Positions 10,106-23,543 of a DNA stretch of 64,000 nucleotides are shown in pieces. Positions within the stretch are counted from its first letter, which is position 1; every line of letters starts with the position of its first letter. The notes under the pieces are model-generated. The model was not told the origin of the DNA and ran no database searches. It was given only the letters and a program-made list of their open reading frames with translations. The translations under genes and the position numbers were made by a program. The DNA is taken from NCBI GenBank assembly GCA_003439945.1, contig QVRM01003983.1:84348-148347 (forward strand), read 5' to 3'. Origin of the DNA: Dermanyssus gallinae. Lineage: Eukaryota; Arthropoda; Arachnida; Mesostigmata; Dermanyssidae.

Positions 10106-13100
10106 TTGGTGGCCATGCTTGTGCCTACGGGTGGGTTAAGGAAGTATCTTCTTTGAAATATCTCTTAAACCAGGAGGTTTCAGTGAATTTGCCAGAGAAG
10201 CTGGGCTACCGTCATTCTATTACTTTTTAATTCTTCCGAGTACCAGCATCGTCTGAGTACTGGTTAGTATGTGTCAACGGATCATCCGTGTAGCCAGCGC
10301 CGCCGTAGCGAGGCACATTATTACGGACGATCGTGGCTAGGAGATATCGCCGAGAGTCGATGGCGCCGCATGTACTGGGCTGTAGCCGAGTGCGCTCGGT
10401 TTCGCTATCAATGCAGTTGTTACCGCCTGTAGCGTGCATGGTGAGCCTATGTGGTGAGCCTGAACATCCAGATGCATATAGGCGAGACGCTTCTCCCTAT
10501 CAGAAAAATTAGCCTATGGCCGTATACCGCCTAGATGAATTGAGCCAGAAAGTCTGGAGTTCCAGCAAGTGTTATATGTCGAAAATCGCTTGTTGCGGAT
10601 GATTCGATTTTACAGGATCTTGTAAATACTAAAATATCTGAGAGACGAATGTAGTTCAGTATAAGAACACTTTGCTTAGGGTGTGCCACTGGCATTTACC
10701 AAGGTGACCCTTTGGATTCAGCACCTGCGTCAAGAAGCCCATTGATTCTCTCAGAGTCATTCTGAATGCATAACTGGTACTTCGACATTTGCCTGCACAC
10801 AAGCGCCTCTGAAGTGATATCTAATAAAATTTGCTGCTTCTTTTTCCCGGCTGGTGGGATGTATTTGAATTATAATAAATGCAAAGCTGGCTGGTAGATG
10901 TTTTTACTTCACAAAGTGTGTAGTGGCTTGAGCAGCAAAAGCATCGGTTATTGCCATGGCAGCGACAAAAAAACAAATCAGCGTAGGTTTGAAGATGCTT
11001 TTGCTTTGATATTCTCTACAAGGTTTGGTCTGTTAGATCCGATTGGGCATTGCCCTGCTGCTTCATTGCTGCTGAGAGACGAATATAAGTTTAGTATGAG
11101 AAAGTTACGTCTATGGGTCTCCAGGGACGCCCCTACTTGGATCAGCCAGTATCCGGTTCACTCGTCCAAATTTACCTGATCTAGTCTCTAATCAGCCTGC
11201 GCAAGGTAACTATGTCATCTGAATGAAGCTGGACAGAGATCATAGCCAATTAGCAGCATTCTTACCGGCAAGGACCTTCTCCTTTATGACCTTGGAGACC
11301 TTTTGTTTAGCGCAGATTGCACATTCCCAACATAGCTTAATAACGTAACATTAAAGATGGGGAGGACCACTTGAGAGTACACGTTCTATAAGGTTAGCTG
11401 CTAAATTAAATAAATTGCAAAAATTAATTCAAGGACGCTGTTCGGCAAGCTATTTTAATAGAACCTTATTTGAAACACTTGCCATAATGTTGTACGCGGC
11501 AACTGTGTCATTTCTTCTAATCAAAACAACAACAAACTTAATTGTATTAAAACGCGGATAATACCTTTCTGCGAGTGTAAAAATAAAGGTCAGCTCCGTA
11601 AACCGCTTTATTGATATCTGCTTGAACTGAAAGAAAATAAGATATCTGAAATGTAAACAATGGAAGTTACACCTGAGTCACCTTTTCAAAAATGGGCACG
11701 CTTTGCAGAATGCATGCAATATTAATATATGCATGCAATTATATATGCATGTCAGAAAGCGGTTCAAAATTGCGCATAAAAGTTCAGGTATTTTCGTTTT
11801 TGCCACAATATAGTGCTATATAATCAATAGCGCACTGAAGATCATCTCGGCAGAAGTCATGACTAAGTTCTTAGTTAGATTCTTATCCTACATTTCCTAT
11901 TGGAAATAACCATAATGCATGTGTTTATTGCTTCCCGGCCCGCATCACTTTGACACCAGATTCTAGGGAATTCTAAATTTTGCGTGATTCAAGCCTTGAC
12001 AACAAGCGTTATCAGGAGCAGAGAGCGACGACGAAGGCACGATTGACAGATATTGACGTAGAACAGGATCCACTCGAACGCGTTATATGCCCTGCTTAAG
12101 ATTGACAAGTTTAAAGTTCAGCAGTAGGGTCCGACCTACTCGCAGACATGACACTTTCCGGATATAGTAGACAACATGAAGAGAATGGACAGCGAGGGTG
12201 GACGTCACCTATTGGGACCGCTCTTTGGGGACAAAATTAAAAAATCAAATGGTCTCTAACGGCAAAATTTGCGGCGCTTCTCTGTCTATGAGTGAAATGA
12301 CCAGTTAATTTCGCGTACGCGCTTAATGTCTGACTTAGCCAATTGCTTGTTGATATCCTTATGCCCAACAGTCGAATTCTGGATTTCCCTAAAAATTAGC
12401 GTCCTATCTCTGAATCATCGAGGCTAATTCTGTCCTAGCTAATTTATCCACCTCAGATTCTTTGTGCCGAGTCATCTGTGCCTCTCCCCTAGTCTATTTT
12501 TAGAAATCTAGGAAGCACCCAGATTAGCCGAGTGTTACTAAAAATGACTAAAAATGCCTCGTTTGCTTAGTTGCATTAGCGCAGCCGTGGCTCCAGTTAA
12601 GGCAACCCAACTGCGGCTATTTTCAGACCAGAAGCAAGAACGTGACTTTGGCCAACCCAAGAAATTAAGAGTTGGGCTTCAATTGAAAGCACCAATTGTC
12701 AAAGCACACACATGAGACTTAGTAACGCCTGGAGTAAAATGAACCTTCGTGCCCGTGAGCGCGGTAATTAACAACGCCTTCGCAGCGGCACTCCGGTCGG
12801 CAATATTCCAGAATAACAAGTTTACCAAGAATCCGCAGCCGCTACAAACCGCTTCAATATGCTAATACTTTGTATACGCTGTGCTAGATTCGGCAATTTA
12901 AAACTGGGCCAGGGATCAGCTTACAGACTGCGGATAAAGTGTGCACACACAGCTAAACATTCTTTCCCCCGCAAAATAGCAGCAGAAACTAAAAAGTAAA
13001 CACTTTAAAAAAAAATGTAAGTACGAAAACCCACTGCACTAAAGTAGATCTAAAGTTCAATAGATTCAAACCATACTGCTTCTTTGTAAGGTGACCGTAC

Positions 13101-13985
13101 ATGCATAATGTCCTGAAAGTAAATGCGCAACATGATACACGCGTAGCACCTACCGTTTTGAGGAAAAATATGTACACTATTATTGTACTTGGAAAAGCTC
13201 AGTAATGTCAACGCTAGGAAAAATATTAACGTTGGTAAAACAACAGTGTCAGAGATAGTGGTTGCAAGGCTACGCATAGCAATGTAATCATATCTCTTCT
13301 TCTATTTTGTTATTTTAATACTTATTGGTATTTACAATTGTGATTTTGAACAAATTACTTCAGTTTGAACAGGATATTCTCATCTCATATCAAATAATTA
13401 TACATTGGGGCAAGCAAATGTTTCCTGGCAAATGTATAGTCACATGTTGTCCCGAGAATAGATGTTGCAGTTTCCCGTTGTATATCGAGTTACAGCCCCT
13501 GCCGTAAAAACTTTAATGACCTCGAGTCTTCAGTTTTGCCTATACGCTGAATCAACTTATATGTAAGAGAGCAGAAATCTCGAACGACGAGCCAACGTCA
13601 TCGGACAAAATACGTGTGGACAGCTGATTCCTGAGTATTTCCAGCAATTCCAGAAACACGATTTGCCTAGTCCGCACGTAGAGTTGATAGAATATCATAA
13701 GGGCATTATAATACAAAGTGTAAATTATTGGTAGAGGCGTGAACGTATGCCTTAACGAAAGATCATTTAATTGTCATTCAATTCAATGTCATTCATAGTC
13801 TGCTACCGGCTTCCGTCGGGAGTGCATCGGGTGTGGTGGTCTCCGTCTAAGATTGGTGATTTTGTGTGACTTGTGTCTTGCCTTGTGTCGTGTTGATGAT
13901 GGGGCGAATCTTCTGTCGTGGTTGTCCCAATCGGACCCGATGCTGAGGCCCGGTGCATTGTGTAAGCCTCTTTTTTCACGTTTTT
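10106..13985. other. Unassigned 3.9-kb stretch
   Basis: No conserved domain, RNA gene or well-defined repeat recognised. Open frames here (for example 10898-11179) have no family signature. A ~30-bp segment starting CTGAGAGACGAAT occurs at about 10639 and again at about 11069. The region 13780-13985 may be the 5' leader of the LINE that follows. Confidence 0.35.
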
Positions 13986-14221
13986 GATCGTTGGCATTGA
14001 CTGTGCACTGAGTGTTGCTTTGGCAAACCAGGCGTATCTAGTGCTGTTCTGGCTAGGGGTGGCCGCTTTGCTGCACTGTCATACAGTAGCTCTGCGCTCT
14101 CCGACGGATCTAGTCATCACTTGTCATCAGCTACTTGCATGCAACCGTTTGTGTCACTGGCCGCATCTAGTAGCTGACAAATTCGGTTGTCAGCAGGAAA
14201 TTATATTCTTCCACATGAACA

Positions 14222-15097
14222 ATGGTCAACGGGAAGATGATGGTCGAGAAGAGGGGAAGGGTCGGCTTGAGTTGTACACTCAAGACTACCGTCGATTCGA
14301 AAGACCGGAACATGAAGTTAGCTGCGTTGGCTCGTAACAAACTGACTGCATCGAAAGAAGAGTCAGCTGGTGGAAATGAAACAGAAACATCTGCATTGAA
14401 GCCGATAGTCGATATGCCGCCTTCAGAAAATTATGTTGTAACAAACTGCAATGCTGAAACCGACTTCCGGTTTAAGTCATTTAGTCAGCCTAAAGACCTC
14501 TTTAGTGTAGTTATTGCGCGAAGAGGTGTCAAATCTGTTGACGGAGTGAGTGTTTCTACAAGCGAGCCGTTCATTGATAGGCTACTTCTATTGTGTAGTG
14601 AGGTGGACAGACTCTACCCAAACGCCAAACTAGAGTCGAAAGCTGAGATCATTTATGTCTGGTTCAACAACACTGATGAAGCAAACGCGGCAGCACAGTT
14701 GACGACGCTCCTCGACATCCCGGTGGTGGCTAAATGCGGCGATTTGGATGCATACCGCGCCAGAATAAACGGAGTTGATAGAGGATTTACTGACGAAGAT
14801 ATTCTGTCTGCCCTTAAGGATGTTGGTGTCGTCTCAGCGAAAAGGGAGAACATTACTAGGAGATCAGGATCCACTGTCACGTCAACTACTGACAGAGTCA
14901 GTCTCGAGTTTAATAGGGTTCCACCGACTGACGTGTTCCTTGCTTTTAGGTCTCATAAAGTCACTATGCGTGCTGGAACGCCAGTCTCATGTTACAAGTG
15001 CTTGAGGCTAGGTCACATTGCGAAATATTGCCGAAACGAAGTAACATGCAAAAGATGTAGACAACTGCAAGCACCAGGCAAAATGTGTAAACTGTAG
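14222..15097 (+). pseudogene. LINE ORF1 (gag-like, zinc-knuckle) protein
   Basis: A 291-codon frame starting at ATG 14222 encodes a gag-like nucleic-acid chaperone of the kind found in ORF1 of Jockey/CR1 LINEs. Near its C-terminus is a CCHC knuckle, CYKCLRLGHIAKYC (C-x2-C-x4-H-x4-C), and the start of a second one, CKRC. The frame is lost within the second knuckle. The +1/+2 frames then continue with C..CVNCRGLHVSS.LSC, so a frameshift truncated the protein. A Pro/Ser/Ala-rich tail continues in other frames to about 15510. In a live element the protein would bind the element RNA. Confidence 0.8.
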
Positions 15098-15880
15098 AGG
15101 CCTCCATGTGTCGTCTTCTCTGTCCTGCCCTATCCGATTATGCGAAATAGAGAAACGCAAAGCCTTGCTGGAGTGTCGCTTGTTGCAATAGGTCGGATAA
15201 GAATATCCTGAGGAAACACAAATCAAAGTAGTTGACTCGCCACAGCCTGCTACAGCACCCGATTCCTCATCCGCTCCAAACTTAGCGCTTGGATCATCCA
15301 CGTCTGCACCACCCACCTATGCTGCTGTAGTGAGGTCACTGATCGTGGAGACCTCGACTGGCCCTGACGTTTGCGTAAATCTACCGGGATCAAAATCATT
15401 TGCCAAGAAGCAGATTCGCAATCGTGAAGAGGTTTGCTGCGAATACTCTTCGCAAGCCTTTCTGACTGAAGTCATCGCGCACCTCTGTTACTCAATAATC
15501 GAAGGGACGTGACTTCGGCATAATCACTTTTTGGAAGCACGTCACGAAGGTTTTAAAAGGTGTATCCCCAAAAGCGGCACCGCGTCTAAAAAAATGATTG
15601 ATGTTCTCACCCCGTTGTTGTCGACCCTCTCGATGCTAGCCTAGCATATTTTTTTAGTGGAATCCCATCATCTTGGTGTTCGTACATTCAAATATTCTTG
15701 TAAATGCATAAACTATATTAGCCAACACAGCACGTCTAATATGAAGGCATGCCAACTTTCGAACAACGTTAGACTAAATCACATTGGCTTGGCGCAAATT
15801 CATTTAAATGCTGGCACTGGAGGGCCAAAAAAGCAGATCAACTGGAGTTATTAAGCCATTTTTTAGATGAAAAAGGGGCC

Positions 15881-16429
15881 ATGTTTGATGCGGCAGTAGT
15901 TAGTGAAACTTGGCTAAAGCATTGTGATCAGGCATCTCATTCCATAGGTGGTTTCGAACTAGTTACGTCAAGCAGAGGGCAGGGAAGGCTAGACGGCGGT
16001 GTCGGCATCAGCGTGCGCTTCACCTGCAGTATCTTATCTTCTTGCTCAGTTTCTAGTCATGATGGTAATGTCCAGGTGGTACGTGTGCATTTAAAAAAGG
16101 CAGGTCTTGAATGTTTTATTGTAGGGTTCTCATCCAATCATGTGTCGTGCAAAGACATCCTACTGACTACACTAGACGAGATGTTGCCGAATTATACCTC
16201 CACCCCTGTCACTGTTATGGGCGATGCAAATATTATTCTACTTTCGGTTTCGCAACCTAGCGGTTATTCATCATTCTTTTCCGTTAGAGACTTCGCCCTT
16301 GTAGTGCATCGCATAACCAGACCCGCTTCGGGTACATGTATAGACCACATAGCTGTTTCAAATTGCTCGAAGTTTATTATCATCCAGCCTACGGTTCTCG
16401 AAACTTTGCTTTGGCAAAATCGACTTTAA
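15881..16429 (+). pseudogene. LINE APE-type endonuclease domain
   Basis: The 182-codon frame contains the hallmarks of the exonuclease-endonuclease-phosphatase fold used by LINEs to nick target DNA. These are VVSETWL (metal-binding Glu), VMGDANI (a GDxN-type block) and CIDHIAVS (the C-terminal SDH-type block, here IDH). Upstream sequence (15740-15880, with QLSHFLDEK-like residues in other frames) is the N-terminus of the domain, separated by a stop or frameshift. It lies between ORF1 and the RT of the same element. Confidence 0.8.
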
Positions 16430-16528
16430 ACCCACGTAGACGTCATACAAAGGCTAACATCGACACGTTCCTATGCCGCTTACAAGATGTCTCGTGGTTA
16501 ACGGTGTATGATGCAGTCAATGTAAGTT

Positions 16529-17730
16529 TTGTATTTGACGCTTTTAGAACTATCCTGCTTCTTACATACGAAAAGTCATTTGACCTTGACTCTGACAGTT
16601 TGGGTAAGGAGTGTCAGTTGTCTTTTTCTTCAGGTTTACGGCGGCTGCGTCGCAAGTTTAATAAGTTTCTCTCCCGTCTCTGCTTCCGAGGTTCTTGGTG
16701 TCCTCTCCAGTCTCAAGGCAAACTGGAGCCGAGGTGTCACGGGTGTGCCTGCAAAATGGTTGAAGCTATCAGCTTTTTCGATTGCAGGGCCTCTGACTTC
16801 TATTATAAATGGCTCGTTTGAGTCCGGAAACTTCCCAGCACAGTTGAAGAATACGGCGGTACTTCCTTTATTCAAGAAAAAGGGTGAACAAAACCTCTAC
16901 GCGGTCATATCTATTCCATTAGTAGCAAGTGAGCCTTGACTTGCTTGCTTGAGCAACAACAACAACAACAACAAAAGAGGAGGTCCGTGTCTACATACGT
17001 ACTAGAGGGGTGAGTTATATTACGATGTGTTGCGCCTTGTCATTGCGTGCGAGACGAACGCACACCACTCGAAGGACGAGGAAAAACATCAAGAGGAACA
17101 AGAAAAGAACGCGAGAACAGCTTATTTCCAAAGCAAAGATTCGCCAGCACGGCGAAGGAATTCCGAGATGATTCTGTCCCTCTGTGTTTACTCGGTTTGT
17201 TTTCGTCGCCTATTGATCATCTGTCGTTAGTAGATCTCCTTTTTTCTGTAAGTCGCCGCGTCCCCGCGTAGCAAATTACAGGCCGATATCTGTCGTTAAC
17301 TATATCTTAAAGGTCATGGAGAAGTAGGTGTTGTTCAGGCTAAATCGATACTTAGAGTCAATTCATTTCCTATCACCCAACCAGTTTGGCTTTCGCAGGG
17401 GTAGGTCGACTGACCTAGCGCTGGCCCACTTACGGCAGCGGGTGTCTGAATCGGTGGAGGCAAACACGTTTTGTCTTGCGGTCTTTTTTGACGTGTCGGC
17501 TGCTTTTAATTATTTTGACCATTCTTTACTGTTCCAGATGCTCGCTCAGCTCGACTGCTGCGTGCCGGCTATTGCCTGGTTTGAATCATATCTCTCAGAA
17601 CGGAGGCAAGTGGTCCGAGCTGGGCAAATGGAATCCTCGTGGAAACAGGTTGATATAGGTACCCCTCAAGGTTCGGCTCTCGGGCCTTTTATGTTTCTTA
17701 TCCTTCTGAATTTATCCTATTAAAAATTCA
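16529..17730 (+). pseudogene. LINE reverse transcriptase, N-terminal and palm parts
   Basis: At 16529-16939 the frame shows VLSSLKANWSRGVTGVPAKWLK and a GNFPAQLKNTAVLPLFKKKG block, typical of RT motif 0/1. A disrupted stretch from about 16945 to 17280, with a (CAA)n run, interrupts it. From 17280 NYRPISVVN is recognisable. At 17328-17723 come LSPNQFGFRRGRSTDLAL, the catalytic motif A (FFDVSAAFNYFDH) and motif B (GTPQGSALGPFMFLI). The enzyme copies element RNA into DNA at the nick. Frameshifts make it a pseudogene. Confidence 0.85.
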
Positions 17731-18551
17731 AGGGCTAAATATTGGTTGTACTATAGCTTTTGCTGATCACACGACGCTAATCTACGGAGTTAATAATCGA
17801 AATTTTGATGCAGATTTACACCAGTCTCTCCTAAATGTTGACAATATAATTGACATTTTTAATACTTCTGGTTTAGTTGTCAATGCCGATAAAACTGCAG
17901 AAAGCATTGCCTAACAACCAACTACTCGAGCTACGAAGCATTGAGCTCTCGCAGACAGCCAGGTGCCTGGGGCTCGTTCTCCAGGAAAAAATGAAGTGGC
18001 ATCCCCACATACAATATATTGCACCCAAGTGCTATGCTGTGATATCGGCGCTGCGCAGAATTAAATTTATGGGAGTCCCCACAGAGGGCTTACTTCTGGT
18101 GTACAAGGCCGTGTTCTTACCGGTACTATGCCTTCTCTGGGGTGGTGGATATGGCGAAATTCTCCAGAGAGTCAGAGTAATACAGAATTATGTACTTAGA
18201 GCCATTTTTTTCTAGGAGACTAAGAGATTCGGACCATGATTTATTTACTCTTTTATTTTATAGACTATATTTACTTTAATATAGTCTATTCAAGGTGGAA
18301 CAAATTTACACACTGTGGGCTTCTATGCTAGCATACCCGATTTTGCGAGGTTTCTACCAGCGGAGATTGCGTTTCCACTAAATCCTACCTCAAATCGGAC
18401 ATCAGCTAGGCGAGCAACAACTTTCGCAGTGCCCTCAGTATCCTTGAAGTCTATTCAACACGCATTTGCATGCCGCCTGCCCGAAACTTGGACTTGGATC
18501 CTAAAAGTATTAGATGCCTTAGATCGAAGTAAAAAAATGCTCGCGAAGTAA
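17731..18551 (+). pseudogene. LINE reverse transcriptase, catalytic motif C and thumb
   Basis: Near 17757-17775 the motif C reads FADHTTL where active enzymes have F/YADDT, so the second catalytic Asp is replaced by His. This is followed by LVVNADKT (motif D region) and, at 17877-18215, ARCLGLVLQEKMKWHPHI (the 'YLGV' block) and LLLVYKAVFLPVLCLLWGGG. At 18315-18551 is the C-terminal tail with SLKSIQHAFACRLPETW. The substitution and several frame breaks show that the copy is catalytically dead. Confidence 0.8.
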
Positions 18552-19204
18552 AAAAATGGCTTTTAATTTTACAGTCTGAGTAAGGCCGATAATCTATTTA
18601 TATTCTAAATCGGGGTTACTAGTGCTTTTTATAAGGGACCATCTTTCCAAAATAAATTTGCTTTTAATTTTTCAGTGTGTTTTTACCTGATGTCGTTGTG
18701 TACTATATAGATGCTGTATGAGTGTATCAATTCACTTGCGCGTATATGTGAGCGCGTGTTGCCTCTATTGCTGTACATTGTAACAAACGCTCTATAGAGA
18801 TCCTTGTGATGATGCTTAGTGTGATTATGTATTGCGCTTATTCAAAGCATTCTTCGAAATATTGTCGAATGTGACTTTTGTCTCGGTGTTTAATTTATTT
18901 TGTAACCATTTTTATTTACCGAGGACTTAAGCATTGCAAAATGCAGTTCCGTTGAATAAACCACGTTTGAAACTTGAAGACTTGAACTTGAGAGGTATTA
19001 TTAAATAGATTAAAACAATTTATTTAATTTTATTAATATTGTATCTTATAAAATTTAAATAAAATTACGTCAACTTGTACTTGTAGTAATAAAACCTATT
19101 TTTAAGACTATGTTTCAATTAAAAAAATCTGGATAGTTTGAATATCGTTGAGGTATACCATTAAGTCCTATAACATATTGAGGAAAAAGTTGTATTTAAG
19201 CCAG

Positions 19205-19705
19205 TAAGTATTAAACAAAAAAGCATTTTTAATAATGTGTCATTAAACTTGAATATTGTAGGACGCTTTGATATGCTCTGACTATCGAAGGTGCCAATGA
19301 GTTGGTTACAGTTGCATTCCAAACAAGCATGCTGCAACGCTTAAGGAAAGTAAGATCATCAGGTCTTATCCCAGTGTCTCTATAAAGGCCTGCGGCATCC
19401 AGTATACATGGGAAGTCGGCAGATCTCAACGCCCGCTCAAACATCTCAGAGCGGAATGACCCGCTTGCAGGCCCCCGTTCAAGGCGCACAAAAGGTCATG
19501 ATGGGCCAACGAGTCTACATGACAGCTGCGGGGACATCTATGGGAAATATGTAACTAGGTTAACGCCAACTCCGACACTAATACGTATGGTTCCATCGTC
19601 TAAAAGCGTTCAAATTGGTGAACAGGGTAGGGCTGTATCCAGGCTCCACCCTCCTGACTTCTAACAGCTCGAAGTCTAATCCTGTCAACTACGAATGAGG
19701 TCGTT
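19205..19705 (-). mobile_element. RLE-L1 LINE fragment, copy 3 (most decayed)
   Basis: On the minus strand GGAWIQPYPVHQFERF and a CCHC-type segment like CPRSCHVDSLAHHDLLC match the zinc region that precedes the nuclease in this LINE family. A frame at 19229-19489 then gives MFERALRSADFPCILDAAGLYRDTGIRPDDLT...MLVWNATVTNSLAPSI, paralleling copies 1 and 2. Asp of the WDAT motif is changed to Asn. Many frameshifts are present. Confidence 0.7.
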
Positions 19706-19709
19706 TAAT

Positions 19710-21200
19710 GAAATTTGTTAATAGCTTTTCTTTTAAAGGGATTATCCAGCCATTTCGGCTAGCCTTGTTCTCGGTAGCGGAATTGTAAAAGAACGACAGT
19801 ATTTCAGTTAACCTTTGGACTTCCACATCTTACTATACAATAAAGCACCAGGTATGTTCAAAAATAGAATTACATAATACCATCCTTATAGTTCCAGGAT
19901 TATCGACATTCTAACATGATGATGACGGTGGTAAAAAACGTAAACCCTTGATGAATCGCCACATCAGAACCTTATTTTCAAATTCGTCCCCTGGCGGGGA
20001 CGAGAGTGAAAAATAGTGAGTTAGTCGAATTATCATCGCCAAAAACGGCGTTCACAAATATATGGTGTTGTTCAAGATGATTTACATTTTCGAGCGTAAA
20101 TAAGGAGCAAACGCGTGCTTTAAAGGTGCTTCGATTGTCCAATGCGGAATACAAAAATAATATATGTATAATGAGTGTGTATGACTGCTATCAAAAGTTT
20201 TGTTGTAAACATTTTGATCTTGAGAATGAAGCCCGCGAGGGACGTTTAACGAGGAAGAACGCATTTGAAAGTTCTTTTTAACACTGGTCACAGGCGTTGA
20301 TACCTATATACATTTTATGACTTGCTCCTGCGCTTCCAGATAGGAGAGTGGTCATTTGTTGAAGCAAATCTCGAGACGAAAACAACGAGTCAGAGGTTGG
20401 CGTGATGGTCGCTATTTTTATCACCAGGTGATTTGACATTGTGTATTTTTGACGGTTTTGACGATGACCGAAGTCGAAGTTGGTTGGCGCTAGTTGATTT
20501 GAATGTGTATAAGTGCCTACCAAAAACTTTTAGATTACGAGGTGACACCCATTAGTGGTTCCGTAAAATGCAGTCGGCAGTCGATGTTGTTTAAATAACA
20601 ATAAATATAGCGTATGCTATTGAGACGTGACCATACGTTGCCTGCGATGCATTTTGAACTTGGTGTGAGAGTGTTCACAATGAGCCGGCGGGTTCATCGT
20701 AATGTCAAAGGTGGTATCAATCGTCTGAGATACTGATGAATGGTAGTGGTGATCTGTATAGAACGTAGAGGTTGGCATCTTCACACACTGGCCCGAATAG
20801 TTTATTAACGTTCCAGTTTCAAGTCAAAATGTAGCATACTAGTAGAGCGCCCAGAAAACGCAATTTTAACTATGATCTTAATCAGAACTTGCAATTGTTG
20901 GGAACCATTTCTGCTATAAATTATTCACGAATCGATAGAGGTTAGGCAAGTTTCTCTCCCAAAATCGAAATATATACATCATGCTCATTAAAAAGAACAG
21001 AACTAATATAATCTGGGCAGAGCGAAAGAAACGAATCCGAAAAGTTAAGTCAGTGTGAGTTTGTAAAGGTCCGCAAGCCAGTAAGTTTAACAATTCTAGC
21101 CGCAGATGACTCGTGACATGGTCCTGCGTGCATATCCCTTAACATTCGCCATACACGCATCAGTTCTAAAGTTTATAAATGACCTTGATCTTAGATACTA
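19710..21200. other. Unassigned sequence
   Basis: AT-rich; no domain, RNA gene or repeat boundary recognised. Confidence 0.35.
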
Positions 21201-21974
21201 TGGTTTATTAACACCCAGGTTGGTTAAACTATAACTAAGTACATCAGTCCACCTCACCGAATCTCCTCTCATCTTGCGAGTTTAGCTATTGACTGAACTG
21301 CGGGACATGCTGCGGCGTGGTATCTATCGCAATAGCCTAAGCATCTCGAGCACCTACAACACTCCTGAGGATCGTGGAATTCTCGCGTGGTGCATAACAC
21401 GTGATGGAACTCGTGGGCTGCAAACGCCGTAGTAAGATGCTCTTATATCCGGCTGCTCGCCAGGTTGTACTCCTCATTGCTATCGTCGCGTATATTCCTT
21501 TGTCTATATCCTTTAATTCCCCCCCCCCCCCTTCTTAGTGTAGGCCACAAACGCCGTCGTTCTAGGTTGACCCCATCGTACTTGTAATTCTTGTGTCATT
21601 AGAGTGCCCCCTTTTAGAATATGAACTATTCTATTCCTACAAGAATTAGCTAACCCCAAGACCCGCTTCATGAAGAAAAATCGAACTCTATCTAGTAACT
21701 GTAAATCTGCCTCTCTTAATTTTTCCCATATAAGTGATATACCATATGTTGCTTTTGGCTCTACTTTAATCTTGAAAAGGGCGGACGCGGTATTTATTGA
21801 TAACATTTGCTGGTTTTTTAATTGCTGCTGCCGCTCGAACGGCTTTCGCTAGTCTGCTTTCAATATGCTTTCGGAAACTGCTACCGTTTGACGTTATAGT
21901 GGCCCCCAGATAGGTAAATTTCTTTAGAAAATTTACTATATTACCCCTAGCTAGCAATTTATTAAGCTAATTTA

Positions 21975-22620
21975 CTATATTACCCCTAGAAGAACGTCGT
22001 CTTTCGCTAAACGACCTCCTCTTCGAAATTTTACTGCTACTGTCTTTTGCCAGTTAATACTAAGCCCCATCTCGTCCATATAATCAATTAGCCGTTCCAG
22101 TCCCTGTTTAACCCTAAATAGACTCCTATAGATCGCTATGTCATCTGCGTACATTAAAGTGCTTGCCCACTCTCGAATCCACCCCTGCCTCACCCGGTTA
22201 GGTAGCACTCCCAATAGTACCGAAAAAAGCAATGGGCTAAGTCCGTCACCTTAGGGCACTCCTGTCGTCTGCGTTACCTTTCCTACAATACCTAAACTAT
22301 TGTCGATGTATACTGTACTCTCCCCAAGAATGGTGCCCAAAAGTTTTAATGAACGATACGGCACTCCCTCTAAAGCTAACTTATCTATAATCCTACTTCT
22401 TAGCGCTAAATCAAAGGTGGCTTTAAGATCTATAAATATTGCGTATAACGGTCCTCTCGGCTCTGATAGAGTTTCCCAAATGTCTGCTAGCAATTGGCGC
22501 AGGGCCGTATGGGTCGACTTTGACCTTCTAAACCCATGTTGTTCTTCTGGTACTGCGTTTCTGATTTCAAGGAAAAACTCGAGTCTATTTTATATTATTC
22601 CCGAAAACATTTTATAGGGG
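21975..22620 (-). pseudogene. Reverse transcriptase palm of the minus-strand LINE
   Basis: At 22493-22251 the frame gives LADIWETLSEPRGPLYAIFIDLKATFDLALRS, which is motif A with its Asp. It runs on to VGKVTQTTGVP, the start of motif B, where a stop interrupts. At 22232-21975 it gives WASTLMYADDIAIYR, an intact YADD catalytic motif C, and GLSINWQKTVAVKF, motif D. Although motif C is intact, the upstream stop near 22250 and other breaks make the gene inactive. Confidence 0.85.
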
Positions 22621-23543
22621 CAACTCTCAAGTGTGATTCCCCTCCAAGATTCCGGCTCTGTTTCTATGCCTTTTCCTTTCGGTATGACAATCAGGGTATT
22701 CTCCTTTCACACTTTAGGCATTCGCTAAATAAAGCTTTCCAGCATGGAGCGAGTGCCAACGTTTGCTTTAAATGTTCGTTTCTTATCATGTCGTTCCCGG
22801 CCGCTTTGCTTCTAGGCGCCCTTTCAATTGCCCTGACGACGTCTTCGATTGTGACTGGTCGAACTACCCATTCCCGTGCTAATTCTGCTTCTTCGTCTCA
22901 AGGCCCATTGTATAATGTTATTTCTTTCGGGATGGTATCGGCTCCCTGCAGCACATTAGCAAAGTGCTTAATCAGTCGACCGGTCTCCACTAAGCACTGC
23001 TGTTTTCTTTTCCGTTTTAGCCACTTGTGCGGTTGTTTCTCTGCTTCTTGCAACAGCGCCCACTCTTGGCTTTCCTAATATTTTTGTTTCTCCTCTTTGT
23101 ATACCTTTTGTGTCATGTTCTTCACCATTGTTGCAAACGGCCGTAGTACAGGAAAAATCTTCACGAATTCCCTAAGTAATCTGTTGGCATTTTTCGCTGC
23201 TCTACACCGATCGCTGAATCCGTTGAACGCACTTGTTATCAGATTCGCCAATGTACGCTCATAAAACTCTATTTGAACCTCCCCTGGTGGACACACTTTC
23301 CCAACTCCCGTTAAAAAGATCCCGATATTCCCTTGTCCCGATCCCCGGCGTACGATTACGCTGCCTACTGTTACTAACTTTGAATGCCATTGCCATAGGT
23401 GTATGTCTTCTAAGCCCCGCCCCTTCCCGAAATGATGTATTTTGTCCCAAAAATGTTATATCATTCCACGTTTACGTACGTAGCAAAAACGTCGGTCACT
23501 GACGCCCCAGTACTACATTCGAAGGTTTGTATGCCTGCCGGTT

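Larger units (their letters stand above)
13986..18975 (+). mobile_element. Near full-length, inactivated LINE (CR1/Jockey-like)
   Basis: One strand carries, in order, an ORF1 with zinc knuckles (14222-15097 and a frameshifted continuation to about 15510), an AP-type endonuclease (15881-16429), a reverse transcriptase in several frames (16529-18215) and a C-terminal extension to about 18551. An AT-rich 3' region ends near 18975 with GTTGAATAAACCACG. This is the standard architecture of an APE-type non-LTR retrotransposon. Multiple frameshifts and a changed catalytic residue show it is dead. The exact 5' boundary was not determined. Confidence 0.85.

Noticed and set aside
10639..11100. CTGAGAGACGAAT... 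segment occurring twice
   Set aside because: Similarity covers only about 30 bp and no larger repeat could be traced.
20082..20523. Minus-strand open frames of 69-81 codons
   Set aside because: Too short and without domains. I kept the region as unassigned.
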